NCBI RefSeq assembly: GCF_017795745.1
Contig: NZ_CP059067.1
Location: 806,001-870,000, forward strand
Direction: 5' to 3'
From: Rhizobacter sp. AJA081-3
GTDB taxonomy: Bacteria > Pseudomonadota > Gammaproteobacteria > Burkholderiales > Burkholderiaceae_C
DNA: 64,000 nt
Part shown: piece after piece, positions 45,027 through 54,225 of the stretch
Layout: the number at the start of each line of letters is the position of its first letter
Numbering within the stretch: the stretch's first letter is position 1
Translations under genes and position numbers: made by a program
The notes under the pieces: model-generated
Database searches by the model: none
The model's input: only the letters and a program-made list of their open reading frames with translations
Told to the model about the DNA's origin: nothing

Positions 45027-48000
45027 TCAGCCGAAGCGCGTCTCGCTGCGCTCGAGCACCTCGTCGACCACGGCGAGCAGCTCCGCCACGCTCACCGGCT
45101 TGGTGAGGTACAGGCTGGCACCGGCCTGCAGCGCGGCGTCGATCTGCTGCGCGGTCGCGTCGGCCGACACCACCACAACCGGGATGTCGGCCGTGGCCGG
45201 ATCGGCCTTCAGGCGCGCCAGCAGCTCCAGGCCCGACAGATCGGGCAGGTGCATGTCAAGCAGCACCATGTCGGGCAACTGCGCGCGGATCGCTCGCAGG
45301 CCGTCCAGGCCGTTCATCGAGACTTCCATCTGCACCTGAGGCCGCTGCGCGAGGATGCCTCGCATCACCTCGACGTTGGTCTCGTTGTCCTCGACGTAGT
45401 GGACGATGCGCCGGTGGTACTCGGCGGTCGAGGTGATCAGCGGATCCAGGTTCGACGGCACCGTGTCGGGCTCGACGGCGCGCGGCAGCGCGAGGATGAA
45501 CGACGAGCCCTCGCCGGCGATGCTGCGTGCGCGCAGCGAGCCGCCCATCAGCTCGGCCAGGCGCTGGCTGATGACCAGCCCGATGCCGGTGCCCTCCTGG
45601 GAGGAGCGTTCGCGGCCGAGGCGGTTGAAGGGCTGGAACAGCTCGCCGAGTTGGTCGGCCGTCATGCCCAGGCCGGTGTCGGTGACGGCGATCTCCACCA
45701 TGTCGTGCGGCCGCAGCCGGCTGGCGATGTGCACGCGCCCGCCGTCGGTGTTGTACTTCACCGCGTTGCTCAGCAGGTTGACCAGCACCTGCTTGACGCG
45801 CGTGGTGTCGCCCATCAGCACGCCGGTACCGTCGGCCAGCTCGGTACTGACGCGCAGGCCGCGGCGTTTGACGTCGGCATCGACCATGGCCAGGCTCGCC
45901 GCCAGCAGCTCGGGCAGGTTGACCGGCTCGATCTGCAGCTTCAGGTTGCCCGACTCGATGCGCGACAGGTCGAGCACATCGTTGATCATCTCCAGCAGAT
46001 GCCAGCCGGCCTGCTGGATCTGGCCCACCCAGGGCCGCTGGTCGGCAGACAGGGGCTGGCGGCGGTCGAGTTCGAGCAGCTGCGCGAAACCCAGCATGGC
46101 GTTCAGCGGGGTGCGCAGCTCATGGCTCATGCGCGAGAGGAATTCGCTCTTGGCGCGATTCGAGGCCTCGGCCCGCTCGCGCGCTGTCTCCGCTTCCTGC
46201 AGGCGCAGGTGCTCACCGATGTCTTCCACCACGCCGACGATGCGCCGTGCCTGGCCGAACTCGTCGCGCAGCAGCGTCACCGTCGCCTGCACCCACAGAG
46301 TGTGGCCATCCTTGGTGATGTAGCGCTTCTGGCGCCGGTACATCGGGATCTCGCCGATGACCAGCCGGCCGGACAGCTCGACGTCCTGCGCCACGTCGTC
46401 GGGATGGGTGTACTGCGCCGAGGTCATGGTCAGCAACTCGTCGTCGCTGTAGCCGGTGAGCTCGCAGAAGCGCGGGTTGGTCTGCTTCACGTTGCCGCGC
46501 AGGTCGGTGTAGATGATCCCGATCGGCACGGTGTTCAGGATGTTGCGGAAGCGCTGCTCGCTGTCGCGCAGCGCCGCCTGCGCACGCTCGCGTTCGTGCA
46601 CCTCGGCCTCGAGCGCAGCCGTGCGCTCGCGCACAGCGCCCTCGATGCGTCGCGCGCGGCCGCTGACCACCAGAAGCAGCGCGCCCAGCATGGCTGCGCC
46701 GAGCAGGCCGACCAGTGAGAACAGCCAGGCGTTCACGCCCTGGCCTTCCGGCACCTCGCTCGGCAAGGCGCCGGTGCGCAACTCCCAGCGGCGGCCGGCG
46801 TATTCGATCGTGCTCGTGTGCGAGAGCCCGGGTGTGCCGGCGCGGTCGCAATCGGGCGGCCCGGCCAGGCGACGCTGAGCCGCCTGCGGGTCGGCGTCGA
46901 CCAGGCACAGGCGCAGGTAGCGCGGCAGGTCCGAGCTGATCGCGGCCAGCAGCGGCCCCGGACGCAGCGTCACGAACAGCACGCCATCCAGGGTACCGTG
47001 GTGTTTCGGCTCGGTCGAACTCTCGTCGCTGTGCACGGCCCGATACACCACGACCCCGGTGCGATCGCCGTCGGCCATCGGCTGGGTCAAGGTGAAGGCT
47101 TCGCTCGCCACCGGCATGTCGGTGCGGTCGCTGAGCTCCACCGCCGCGCGTGCGGCGGGCAGCGACAGCAGGTTCAGGCCCAGCGCCGCCACGTTGTCGC
47201 GCATCGGTTCGATGTAGCGCATCGCGATCACGCGGTCGCGCGGAAACCCCGCCGGTGCATCGGCCCGGTCGAACACACGGAATTGCGTCAGCCCTTCGGC
47301 CCTCGCCTGCGCCTCGAAGGCGGGAACGGCATGGCGTTCGACGACCTGGTACCAGCCGATTGCCGTGATGCGGCCCGGCGCCAGCCACGCGGAGGCGGCA
47401 CGGCGCAGTTCATCGCGGCTCACCTCGTCGGAGGAGATGAACACGCCGCGCATCGCCTCGAGCGCCATCAGCGGCTCCTTCAGGCGAGCATCGAGCACGG
47501 TGGCGGCGTGGTTGGCATCGCGCGCGAAGACGTTGCGCAGGCGCTCCTCGTCCCAGCGCCCGACCTGCGCGATCCCCAGCGCCATCACCAGCGTGACCAG
47601 CGCCAGCGTCAGGCCGACCATCAGGCGCCGGCCGGCCCAGTCGGCCCGCGGCCTGCCGATCAGCGTCAGGGCGATCGGCGTGCCGATCAGTGCACCGAAG
47701 CAGTCGCCGGCCCACCACGTGACCCAGGTGATCAGCGCCTGGCCCAAGGGGACCGTTCCGCTGGCGACCAGGGACAGGGTGGCCACGCTCGCATTGGCCA
47801 TGCAGGCGAGCAGCCCGCCCAGGCCGAAAAGCACCGCCACGTCGCGCGGATCGTCGATCGCCTGCGGGTGGCGAGCATGTCGTTGCACCAGCCACGCGCC
47901 CAGCCAGGCCTGCAACGCGGCGCCCAGCGCGATCAGCACCGGCACGCCGAGCGCCGACAGGTCCAGGTTGCCGCGCAGGGCACTGAGCGACAGGTTCACG

Positions 48001-48230
48001 CCCAGCGCGCCCAGCACCACGCCGGGCAGCGCAATGCGGCCGTACACCAGCACGGCCGCCAGCGCGATGCCGGCCGGGGGAAACAGCGGCGCCGCATAAC
48101 TCGGCGGGATGGCCAGTTGCAGCGCTGCCAGACCGACGAGCAGGTAAGCCAGCGTGGTGCCGGAGATCACCCAAAGCGCCAGCAACTTGTGCGGTCCGGG
48201 TGCCTCGGAAGCGGGGGTGGTCGGCAGCAT
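45027..48230 (-). CDS. MASE1-CHASE-PAS hybrid sensor histidine kinase
   Basis: 1067-residue membrane sensor. An N-terminal multi-helix MASE1 region (about residues 15-225) is followed by a periplasmic CHASE domain (about 235-490; ITAIGWYQVVERHAVPAFE; FPRDRVIAMRYIEPM). A TM helix and coiled coil come next, then a PAS/PAC sensor (residues about 560-675), HisKA with H703 in FLSRMSHELRTPLNAMLGF, an ATPase domain (DTGLGMTADQLGELFQPF; GTGIGLVISQRLAELMGG) and a C-terminal receiver with D992 in VLLDMHLPDLSGLE. The signal and output partner are unknown. It is separated from the aldo/keto reductase gene by 13 bases, but a functional link is not evident. Confidence 0.93.
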   Translation of the reverse strand: MLPTTPASEAPGPHKLLALWVISGTTLAYLLVGLAALQLAIPPSYAAPLFPPAGIALAAVLVYGRIALPGVVLGALGVNLSLSALRGNLDLSALGVPVLIALGAALQAWLGAWLVQRHARHPQAIDDPRDVAVLFGLGGLLACMANASVATLSLVASGTVPLGQALITWVTWWAGDCFGALIGTPIALTLIGRPRADWAGRRLMVGLTLALVTLVMALGIAQVGRWDEERLRNVFARDANHAATVLDARLKEPLMALEAMRGVFISSDEVSRDELRRAASAWLAPGRITAIGWYQVVERHAVPAFEAQARAEGLTQFRVFDRADAPAGFPRDRVIAMRYIEPMRDNVAALGLNLLSLPAARAAVELSDRTDMPVASEAFTLTQPMADGDRTGVVVYRAVHSDESSTEPKHHGTLDGVLFVTLRPGPLLAAISSDLPRYLRLCLVDADPQAAQRRLAGPPDCDRAGTPGLSHTSTIEYAGRRWELRTGALPSEVPEGQGVNAWLFSLVGLLGAAMLGALLLVVSGRARRIEGAVRERTAALEAEVHERERAQAALRDSEQRFRNILNTVPIGIIYTDLRGNVKQTNPRFCELTGYSDDELLTMTSAQYTHPDDVAQDVELSGRLVIGEIPMYRRQKRYITKDGHTLWVQATVTLLRDEFGQARRIVGVVEDIGEHLRLQEAETARERAEASNRAKSEFLSRMSHELRTPLNAMLGFAQLLELDRRQPLSADQRPWVGQIQQAGWHLLEMINDVLDLSRIESGNLKLQIEPVNLPELLAASLAMVDADVKRRGLRVSTELADGTGVLMGDTTRVKQVLVNLLSNAVKYNTDGGRVHIASRLRPHDMVEIAVTDTGLGMTADQLGELFQPFNRLGRERSSQEGTGIGLVISQRLAELMGGSLRARSIAGEGSSFILALPRAVEPDTVPSNLDPLITSTAEYHRRIVHYVEDNETNVEVMRGILAQRPQVQMEVSMNGLDGLRAIRAQLPDMVLLDMHLPDLSGLELLARLKADPATADIPVVVVSADATAQQIDAALQAGASLYLTKPVSVAELLAVVDEVLERSETRFG

Positions 48231-48243
48231 GGGGGCAATCGGC

Positions 48244-49146
48244 TCAGGCGACTTCGTGCCCGGCGGCGGCCTGCCAGACCTCGGTCCAGCCCTGCGCGTC
48301 CAGCGTCAACGACACGGCGGCCACGGCTTCGCGAAGCGTGTCGATGCGGCGCGAGCCCGCCACCGGCAGCGGCCGGCTCGGGTGGCGCAGCAGCCAGGCG
48401 AAAGCCACCGTGGCGGCACTCACGCCGAGCCGCGCTCCGATGTGCCCGAGCGCCGCCTGCACGCGCCGCTCGGTCTCGCCGCCGCCGGCGAGCAGCGCGC
48501 CGCCGGCCAGCGGCGACCAGATCATCGGCCGGACGCGCAGGCGCTGCAGCTGATCGAGCGTGCCGTCGGTGAGCGGCGCGCGCTGCAGCGGGTGCAGCTC
48601 GATCTGGTTGGTGACCAGCGGAAAGCGGCTGGCCAGCAGCTCGAACTGCCCCGGCGTGAAGTTCGACACGCCGAAGTGCCGCACCTTGCCGGCCGCGCGC
48701 AGCGACTCGAAGGCGCGTGCCACCTCGTCGGCGTCCATCAGCGGGTCGGGGCGGTGGATCAGCAGCAGATCGAGCCGGTCGGTGCGCAGCGCGCGCAGCG
48801 AGGTCTCGACGCTGGCCGCGATGTGCGCCGCCGAGCTGTCGTAGTGCTTGATGCGATGCTCAGGGCGGGCCGGCGCGACGAGCTTGATGCCGCACTTGCC
48901 GACGAGCTGCAGCCGCTCGCGCAGCGCCGGGGCGAGCACCAGCGCTTCGCCGAACAGGCCCTCGACCGCATAGCCGCCGTAGATGTCGGCATGGTCGAAG
49001 CTGGTCACGCCGAGCTCGGCGCACTGCTCGATCCAGCGCAGGCGCTGCTGGGCGTCCCATTGCCAATCCGCCATCCGCCAGGCGCCCGCCACGATGGGGG
49101 ACAGGCGGGGGCCGCCAGGCGCGAGTTCGGTCAGTGGCAGCGTCAT
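48244..49146 (-). CDS. Aldo/keto reductase, YdhF-like
   Basis: 300-residue NADPH-dependent TIM-barrel oxidoreductase. The catalytic tetrad is recognisable as D and Y in GVTSFDHADIYGGYAVEGLFGEAL-type sequence, K in LVGKCGIK and H in LLLIHRPDPLMD. GVSNFTPGQFELL and the coenzyme loop in AGSRRIDTLREAV complete the family picture. It most resembles the YdhF branch, whose natural substrate is not established. Confidence 0.92.
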   Translation of the reverse strand: MTLPLTELAPGGPRLSPIVAGAWRMADWQWDAQQRLRWIEQCAELGVTSFDHADIYGGYAVEGLFGEALVLAPALRERLQLVGKCGIKLVAPARPEHRIKHYDSSAAHIAASVETSLRALRTDRLDLLLIHRPDPLMDADEVARAFESLRAAGKVRHFGVSNFTPGQFELLASRFPLVTNQIELHPLQRAPLTDGTLDQLQRLRVRPMIWSPLAGGALLAGGGETERRVQAALGHIGARLGVSAATVAFAWLLRHPSRPLPVAGSRRIDTLREAVAAVSLTLDAQGWTEVWQAAAGHEVA

Positions 49147-49167
49147 GAAGCGATCATTATGGGCGGT

Positions 49168-51867
49168 TCAACGCCAGCCGAAACGGCGTGAAAAGAGGTG
49201 TTTCATCGCCTCCACACAGGCCGCGTAGGCCAGCAGCAGCGCGGCCAGCCAGCCGAACCACGCCGGCGGCAGCGCGCGCATCTGCAGCGCGCCGGCCAGC
49301 GGACTGGCCGGCAGCCACAGCGCGGCCCCGGCGACCAGCACGCCGGCGGCGACCAGCGGCAGAGCGGGCCGGCTGCGCACGAAGGCCAGGGCGCGGCTGC
49401 GCAGCAGGAACACCGCCAGCGTCTGCGACAGCAGGCCCTCGACGAACCAGCCGCTCTGGAACAGCGACTGCAGCGCCGGCGTCTGCGCCTGGAACACCGA
49501 CCACAGCACCGCGAAAGTCAGCACGTCGAAGGCCGAGCTGACCGGGCCGAAATGCAGCATGAAGCGCAGCAGGTCGTGCGGGCCCCAGTGCTGCGGCGTG
49601 CGCAGCGCCTCGTCGTCGACGCTGTCGAAGGGGATCGCCGTCTGCGCCAGGTCGTACAGCAGGTTCTGCACCAGCAGGTGGATCGGCAGCATCGGCAGGA
49701 AAGGCAGGAAGGCGCTGGCCACCAGCACCGACAGCACGTTGCCGAAGTTCGAGCTCGCGGTGATGCGGATGTACTTGAGCATGTTGACGAAGGTGCGCCG
49801 CCCCTCGATCACGCCCGCCTCGAGCACGGCCAGGCTCTTCTCGAGCAGGATGATGTCGGCGGCCTCCTTGGCGATGTCCACGCCCGAGTCCACCGAGATG
49901 CCCACGTCCGCGGCGTGCAGCGCGGCCGCGTCGTTGATGCCGTCGCCGAGGAAGCCGGTCACGTGTCCGTTGGCGCGCAGCGCCCGCACGATGCGCTCCT
50001 TGTGCAGCGGGTTCAGCTTGGCGAACACGGTGGTGGTTTCCACCGCGGCGGCCAGCCGCGCGTCGTCCAGGCCCTCGATGTCGATGCCCTGCAACGTGCC
50101 GGTCACCTCGATACCAACGTCGCCGCATACCTTGAGCGTGACCTCGAGGTTGTCGCCGGTGAGCACCTTCACCGCCACGCCGCGCGCTGCCAGCGCGGCC
50201 ACGGCCGGCGCGGCGGAGTCCTTGGCCGGGTCGAGGAAGGCGATGTGCCCGGCCAGCGTCAGGCCGCTCTCGCTGGCCACCCCGAAAGCTTCGTCGCCGG
50301 GAGGGAACTCGCGCACCGCCACCGCCACCACGCGCAGCCCCTCGCGGTTGAGCCCTTCGGTGACGGCGTGCACGCGCTCGCGCAGCGCCTCGTCCAGCGG
50401 CAGCTCGGTGCCCTCGCGGCGCACCGTGGTGCACACGGCCGTCACCTCCTCGACGGCGCCCTTGCAGATCAGCAAGCGCGTGCCGTCGGCGCGCGCCACC
50501 ACCACCGACATGCGGCGGCGCTGGAAGTCGAACGGCACCTCGTCGACCTTGCGGAAGTTCTCCGCCACGCCCAGCCGCGGATGCAGCTCCACATGCGCGA
50601 GCACGGCGGCGTCAAGCAGGTTGCGCAGCCCGGTCTGGAAGTGGCTGTTCAGCCAGGCCAGCTCGAGCACCTGGGCCGACTCGTTGCCGAAGGTGTCGCT
50701 GTGGCGCGCGAGCGCGATGCGGTCCTGCGTCAGCGTGCCGGTCTTGTCGGTGCACAGCACGTCCATCGCGCCGAAGTTCTGGATCGCGTCCAGCCGCTTG
50801 ACGATCACCTTGCGCCGCGACAGCACCACGGCGCCGCGCGCCAGCGTGGTGGTGACGATCATCGGCAGCATCTCCGGCGTCAGCCCGACGGCGATCGACA
50901 GCGCGAACAGCAGCGCCTGCAGCCAGTCGTGCTTGGTCGCTCCGTTGAGAACGAAGACGATCGGCACCATCACCAGCATGAAGCGGATGAGCAGCCAGCT
51001 CACGCGGTCGATGCCCTGCTGAAATGCGGTGGGCGTGCCCGGCGTGCTGGTGGCGTGCTCGGCCAGCGTGCCGAACACCGTGCGCGTGCCGGTGGCCAGC
51101 ACCAGCGCCGTGGCGCTGCCGCTGATCACGTGCGTGCCCATCAGGCAGATGCCGGGCGCGGTGGCGGCATCCCCGGCGCCGGCCGCGCTGCTGCGCGCGA
51201 ACTTCTCGACCGGCAACGACTCGCCGGTCATCGCCGACTGGTCGATGAACAGGTCCTTGGCCGAGAGCAGGCGCAGATCGGCGGGCACCATGTCGCCGGC
51301 GGCAAGCAGGACGATGTCGCCGGGCACCAGCTGCGCGATCGGCAGCTCGATCTGCGCCGGCTCGTGGCCACGCCGCAGCACCGTGGCCCGGTTGCCCACG
51401 CGGCCGCGCAGCGCTTCCGCCGAGCGCTGCGCGCGGGCTTCCTGGACAAAGCGCATCAGCGTCGACAGCAGCACCATCGCGCCGATGACGATCGCCGCGC
51501 GGGCATCGTGCGTGAAGGCAGACAGCGCCGCCAGCGCGCTGAGCAGCAGGCTGAACGGCGTGCGGTAGCAATGCCACAGGTGCAGCGGCCAGGGCACGTG
51601 CGCGGCGCGGGCGACTTCGTTGCGGCCGCTGCGCCGGCGGATCGCGGCTGCCTGCTTGGCGCTCAGCCCGTCGGGGTGGCTGTGCAGCTGCTGCAACAGC
51701 GCCTCGGGCTCGGCCTGCGCTGCGGCCAGCAGGTGTGCTGAAGCTTGCGCCGGCAGCGGCTGGCCCCAGTGCCGCCCGCGCAGCATCTGCGGCACCGCGC
51801 TGCGCTGGAACAGCCGGCGCAACGCCTTGCGGCCGCGATGACGCGGTGGACTCAGTCGTCGTAGCAC
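49168..51867 (-). CDS. mgtA: Magnesium-transporting P-type ATPase MgtA
   Basis: About 899-residue P3-type ATPase for Mg2+ import. It shows HLWHCYRTPFSLLLSALAALS (first helices), QLVPGDIVLLAAGDMVPADLR, the TGESLPVEK actuator motif, and the SIAVGLTPEMLPMIVTTTLARGA ion-site helix. The phosphorylation site is D374 in CTDKTGTLTQD, with GFLGDGINDAAAL in the P domain. GTG 51867 gives a length like E. coli MgtA (898) and overlaps the phaC 3' end by 16 bases; ATG 51786 would give 872 residues, and longer starts run far into phaC. I see no mgtL-type leader because the gene directly follows phaC. Confidence 0.92.
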   Translation of the reverse strand: MLRRLSPPRHRGRKALRRLFQRSAVPQMLRGRHWGQPLPAQASAHLLAAAQAEPEALLQQLHSHPDGLSAKQAAAIRRRSGRNEVARAAHVPWPLHLWHCYRTPFSLLLSALAALSAFTHDARAAIVIGAMVLLSTLMRFVQEARAQRSAEALRGRVGNRATVLRRGHEPAQIELPIAQLVPGDIVLLAAGDMVPADLRLLSAKDLFIDQSAMTGESLPVEKFARSSAAGAGDAATAPGICLMGTHVISGSATALVLATGTRTVFGTLAEHATSTPGTPTAFQQGIDRVSWLLIRFMLVMVPIVFVLNGATKHDWLQALLFALSIAVGLTPEMLPMIVTTTLARGAVVLSRRKVIVKRLDAIQNFGAMDVLCTDKTGTLTQDRIALARHSDTFGNESAQVLELAWLNSHFQTGLRNLLDAAVLAHVELHPRLGVAENFRKVDEVPFDFQRRRMSVVVARADGTRLLICKGAVEEVTAVCTTVRREGTELPLDEALRERVHAVTEGLNREGLRVVAVAVREFPPGDEAFGVASESGLTLAGHIAFLDPAKDSAAPAVAALAARGVAVKVLTGDNLEVTLKVCGDVGIEVTGTLQGIDIEGLDDARLAAAVETTTVFAKLNPLHKERIVRALRANGHVTGFLGDGINDAAALHAADVGISVDSGVDIAKEAADIILLEKSLAVLEAGVIEGRRTFVNMLKYIRITASSNFGNVLSVLVASAFLPFLPMLPIHLLVQNLLYDLAQTAIPFDSVDDEALRTPQHWGPHDLLRFMLHFGPVSSAFDVLTFAVLWSVFQAQTPALQSLFQSGWFVEGLLSQTLAVFLLRSRALAFVRSRPALPLVAAGVLVAGAALWLPASPLAGALQMRALPPAWFGWLAALLLAYAACVEAMKHLFSRRFGWR

Positions 51868-53597
51868 GTCAGCACGTACTCGCCCGGCGCGGCACCGAGC
51901 GAGGCGCCGCGCGGCAATGCCGGTGGCGCGCGCTTCTTCGACGAATGCGCGGCCAGCCATTCGTGCCAGGCCGGCCACCACGAGCCCTCATGCTCGGCGG
52001 CTTCGCGCTCCCAGGCGGCCGGGTCGATCCAGGGGCCGTGCGCGGCGCGCGTGCCGATGCGGTAGCTGCGGCGCGCATGGCCCGGTTCGGAGACGATGCC
52101 GGCGTTGTGCCCGCCGCTGGCCAGCACGAAGGTGATCTGCGCCTCGCACAGGTGGTGCAGCTTGTACACCGAGCGCCACGGCGAGACGTGGTCGCGGGTG
52201 GTGCCGACCATGAACACCGGCACGCGCAGGTCGGCCAGCGACACCGCCCGGCCCTCGCGGCCGCCGACGCGGTAGGCGCCTGCCGCCAGCGCGTTGTGCA
52301 GGTACAGCGAGGTGAGGTACTCGTTGTGCATGCGCGCCGGCATGTGCGTGGTGTCGGCGTTCCAGGCCATCAGGTCGCTCGCCTGCTCGCGCTCGCCCAT
52401 CAGGTACTCGCGCATGCGACGTGTCCACACCAGGTCGCGCGAATGCAGGAACTGGAACGAGCCTGCCATCGCCTCGCCGGTGAGGTAGCCGGTGCCGCGC
52501 GTGAGCTCGCGAAGGTAGGCGACCTGGCTCTCGTCGATGAACAGGCCGAGCTCGCCCGGCTCGGAGAAATCGGTCTGTGCAGCCAGCAGCGTGAGCGTGG
52601 CCAGGGGCGCGAGCTTCTTCGCGCCGGCCACGATGCCCGCGCGGGCCAGTGCCGCTGCGGCGACGGCCAGCAGCGTGCCGCCCAGGCAATAGCCCATCGC
52701 ATGCACCGGCGTGCGCGGCGGGTGCAGCCTGGCGATCGCCTCCAGTGCCTCGAAGGGGCCGAACTGCAGGTAGTCGTCCATCGTCAGCTCGTGGTCGGCG
52801 GCATCGGGGTTGCGCCAGGACAGCATGTAGACCACGTGGCCCTGCGAGACCAGGTAGCGCACCAGCGAGTTGTGCGGCGAAAGGTCGAGGATGTAGTACT
52901 TCATGATCCACGAGGGCACGATCAACAGCGGCTCGGGATGCACCGCCTTCGTCTGCGGCGTGTAGCGGATCAGCTCGACGAGCCGGTTGCGCATCACCAC
53001 CTCGCCCGGCGTGACGGCGACGTCGCGGCCGACCTTGAAATGCGCCTCGCGCTCGGCGGCGGCACGCGCAGCCGGCGGCGTGGACAGATCCTCCAGCCAG
53101 TTTGCGAAACCGCGCTGCAGCGGGCCGCCGAGGTTCTCGGCATTCTCGTTCAGCACCACGGGATTCGTCGGCAGCCAGTTGGCCGGCGTGAGCACGCCCA
53201 GCCACTGCCGTGCCATGAAATCGGTGAGCTCCGCGTGGTGGCGCGTCATGCCCGGCAGGCGCGACGCCGCATGCCACCAGCTCTCGGCATTGCGGAAGCC
53301 CGCGCGCATCACGTTGAAGGGCCAGCGCGCCCAGTCGGGGTGGCGAAAGCGAGGGTCGTCGTCGGCGGCGCCGGTGGGCGCGTCGTCGCCGCGCAGCGTG
53401 TCGGTGGCGAGCTGCGCGGCCAGCGCCGCCAGCTCCATCTGCCGCCCCGGCGACACGCCCAGGTGCCAGGCCCAGTCGGCCAGCGCCAGCGACAAGGACA
53501 CCGGCGACAGGCCACCGGTCAGCGGCGCCGCGGCGGCGTGCAGCGTGCGGTCCAGCCGCTCGGTGGGGGATTCTTCGTGCGGGGCGTCGTTGCTCAT
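51852..53597 (-). CDS. phaC: Class I poly(3-hydroxyalkanoate) synthase PhaC
   Basis: 581-residue polymerase that builds PHA from 3-hydroxyacyl-CoA on intracellular granules. The lipase-like box is MGYCLGGTLLA with nucleophile C304. The catalytic Asp is in VGTTRDHVSPWRSVYKL, and the His in FVLASGGHNAGIVSEPG. Upstream are VLNENAENLGGPLQRGFANW and PLLIVPSWIMKYYILDLSPHNSLVRYL, typical of PhaC. No phaA, phaB or phasin gene lies next to it. The upstream 628 bases hold an inverted repeat. Confidence 0.94.
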   Translation of the reverse strand: MSNDAPHEESPTERLDRTLHAAAAPLTGGLSPVSLSLALADWAWHLGVSPGRQMELAALAAQLATDTLRGDDAPTGAADDDPRFRHPDWARWPFNVMRAGFRNAESWWHAASRLPGMTRHHAELTDFMARQWLGVLTPANWLPTNPVVLNENAENLGGPLQRGFANWLEDLSTPPAARAAAEREAHFKVGRDVAVTPGEVVMRNRLVELIRYTPQTKAVHPEPLLIVPSWIMKYYILDLSPHNSLVRYLVSQGHVVYMLSWRNPDAADHELTMDDYLQFGPFEALEAIARLHPPRTPVHAMGYCLGGTLLAVAAAALARAGIVAGAKKLAPLATLTLLAAQTDFSEPGELGLFIDESQVAYLRELTRGTGYLTGEAMAGSFQFLHSRDLVWTRRMREYLMGEREQASDLMAWNADTTHMPARMHNEYLTSLYLHNALAAGAYRVGGREGRAVSLADLRVPVFMVGTTRDHVSPWRSVYKLHHLCEAQITFVLASGGHNAGIVSEPGHARRSYRIGTRAAHGPWIDPAAWEREAAEHEGSWWPAWHEWLAAHSSKKRAPPALPRGASLGAAPGEYVLTCYDD

Positions 53598-53797
53598 GGT
53601 GCGACCAGACAGCGGCGCACGATGGCGCCGATCAGGCCATTTTGCGAGCCTCGATTTTCAGAGCCGTTGACGCAGGATAAGGCGCGCTCATGCGCGCGTT
53701 TATTCAAGGATCAGGCGTCGAACCGCTTGCGGCCCTTGAGCGACATTCACGAGTGACCGCTTCATTCGGTGCGCGGTCAGGCGGTCCGGGTGTGCGC

Positions 53798-53901
53798 TCT
53801 CCGGTCCACGCTCGCGGGCGACCGCCGCGGGACGCAGCGAACTTCATCGTCAACACCGCCTGCAGCCTGCCCGCGCCAGGGCAACCGCGAATGGGGCCTG
53901 C
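53798..53901 (-). repeat. Intergenic repeat, copy A (inverted relative to copy B)
   Basis: A 104-base unit whose reverse complement matches 53998-54100. Its inner 28 bases (53874-53901) match the inner 28 of copy B without a mismatch. Its outer 23 bases (53798-53820) match copy B with one mismatch. The middle about 53 bases are clearly related but diverged and differ by about one base in length. Separately, 53784-53797 pairs with 53906-53919 (13 of 14 bases), which adds a nested stem. Confidence 0.85.
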
Positions 53902-53997
53902 AATCGCACACCCGAACCACCTGCCCCACAAGCACCGAGGACTTCGTGACGGCAGGCCACCGCTGGTGCCGGCTGGGCGGCGGTGGTGCCCGCGGGC

Positions 53998-54100
53998 GCA
54001 GGCCCCATTCGCGGTTGCCCTGGCGAGGGCATGGCACAACCGGTGTTGATGCGGCCACGGTGGCGGCACGCAGTGGCCGCCCGCGAGCGTGGGCCGGAGA
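53998..54100 (+). repeat. Intergenic repeat, copy B
   Basis: A 103-base unit, the inverted partner of 53798-53901. The perfect block is 53998-54025 (28 bases) and the near-perfect block is 54078-54100 (23 bases, one mismatch). A 96-base centre separates the copies and contains its own short inverted repeat (CCACCGC / GCGGTGG). Together they could extrude as a cruciform or fold as one long RNA hairpin. No terminal duplication or transposase is visible. Confidence 0.85.
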
Positions 54101-54225
54101 ACGCGGGTACCGCCGTCGACCTGCGACCCTGCCCGTCGCACGCAAGGCAGACCCACGAAGACCGCAACTGGCCGCAAGCCGCCCGTCGACCAGATGATTC
54201 CGGTCGTCGTTGAGGCGGATGCCTA

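Larger units (their letters stand above)
53598..54225. other. 628-base intergenic region between ychF and phaC
   Basis: This is the only long non-coding stretch in the window. The part near phaC (53598-53700) should hold its promoter and 5' leader, though no strong -35/-10 pair is obvious on the minus strand. The middle (53784-54100) is occupied by inverted repeats described separately. Bases 54101-54225 contain two GTCGAC sites but no clear feature. The open frames that cross it lack any recognisable motif or ribosome-binding site, so I see no gene here. Confidence 0.6.
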
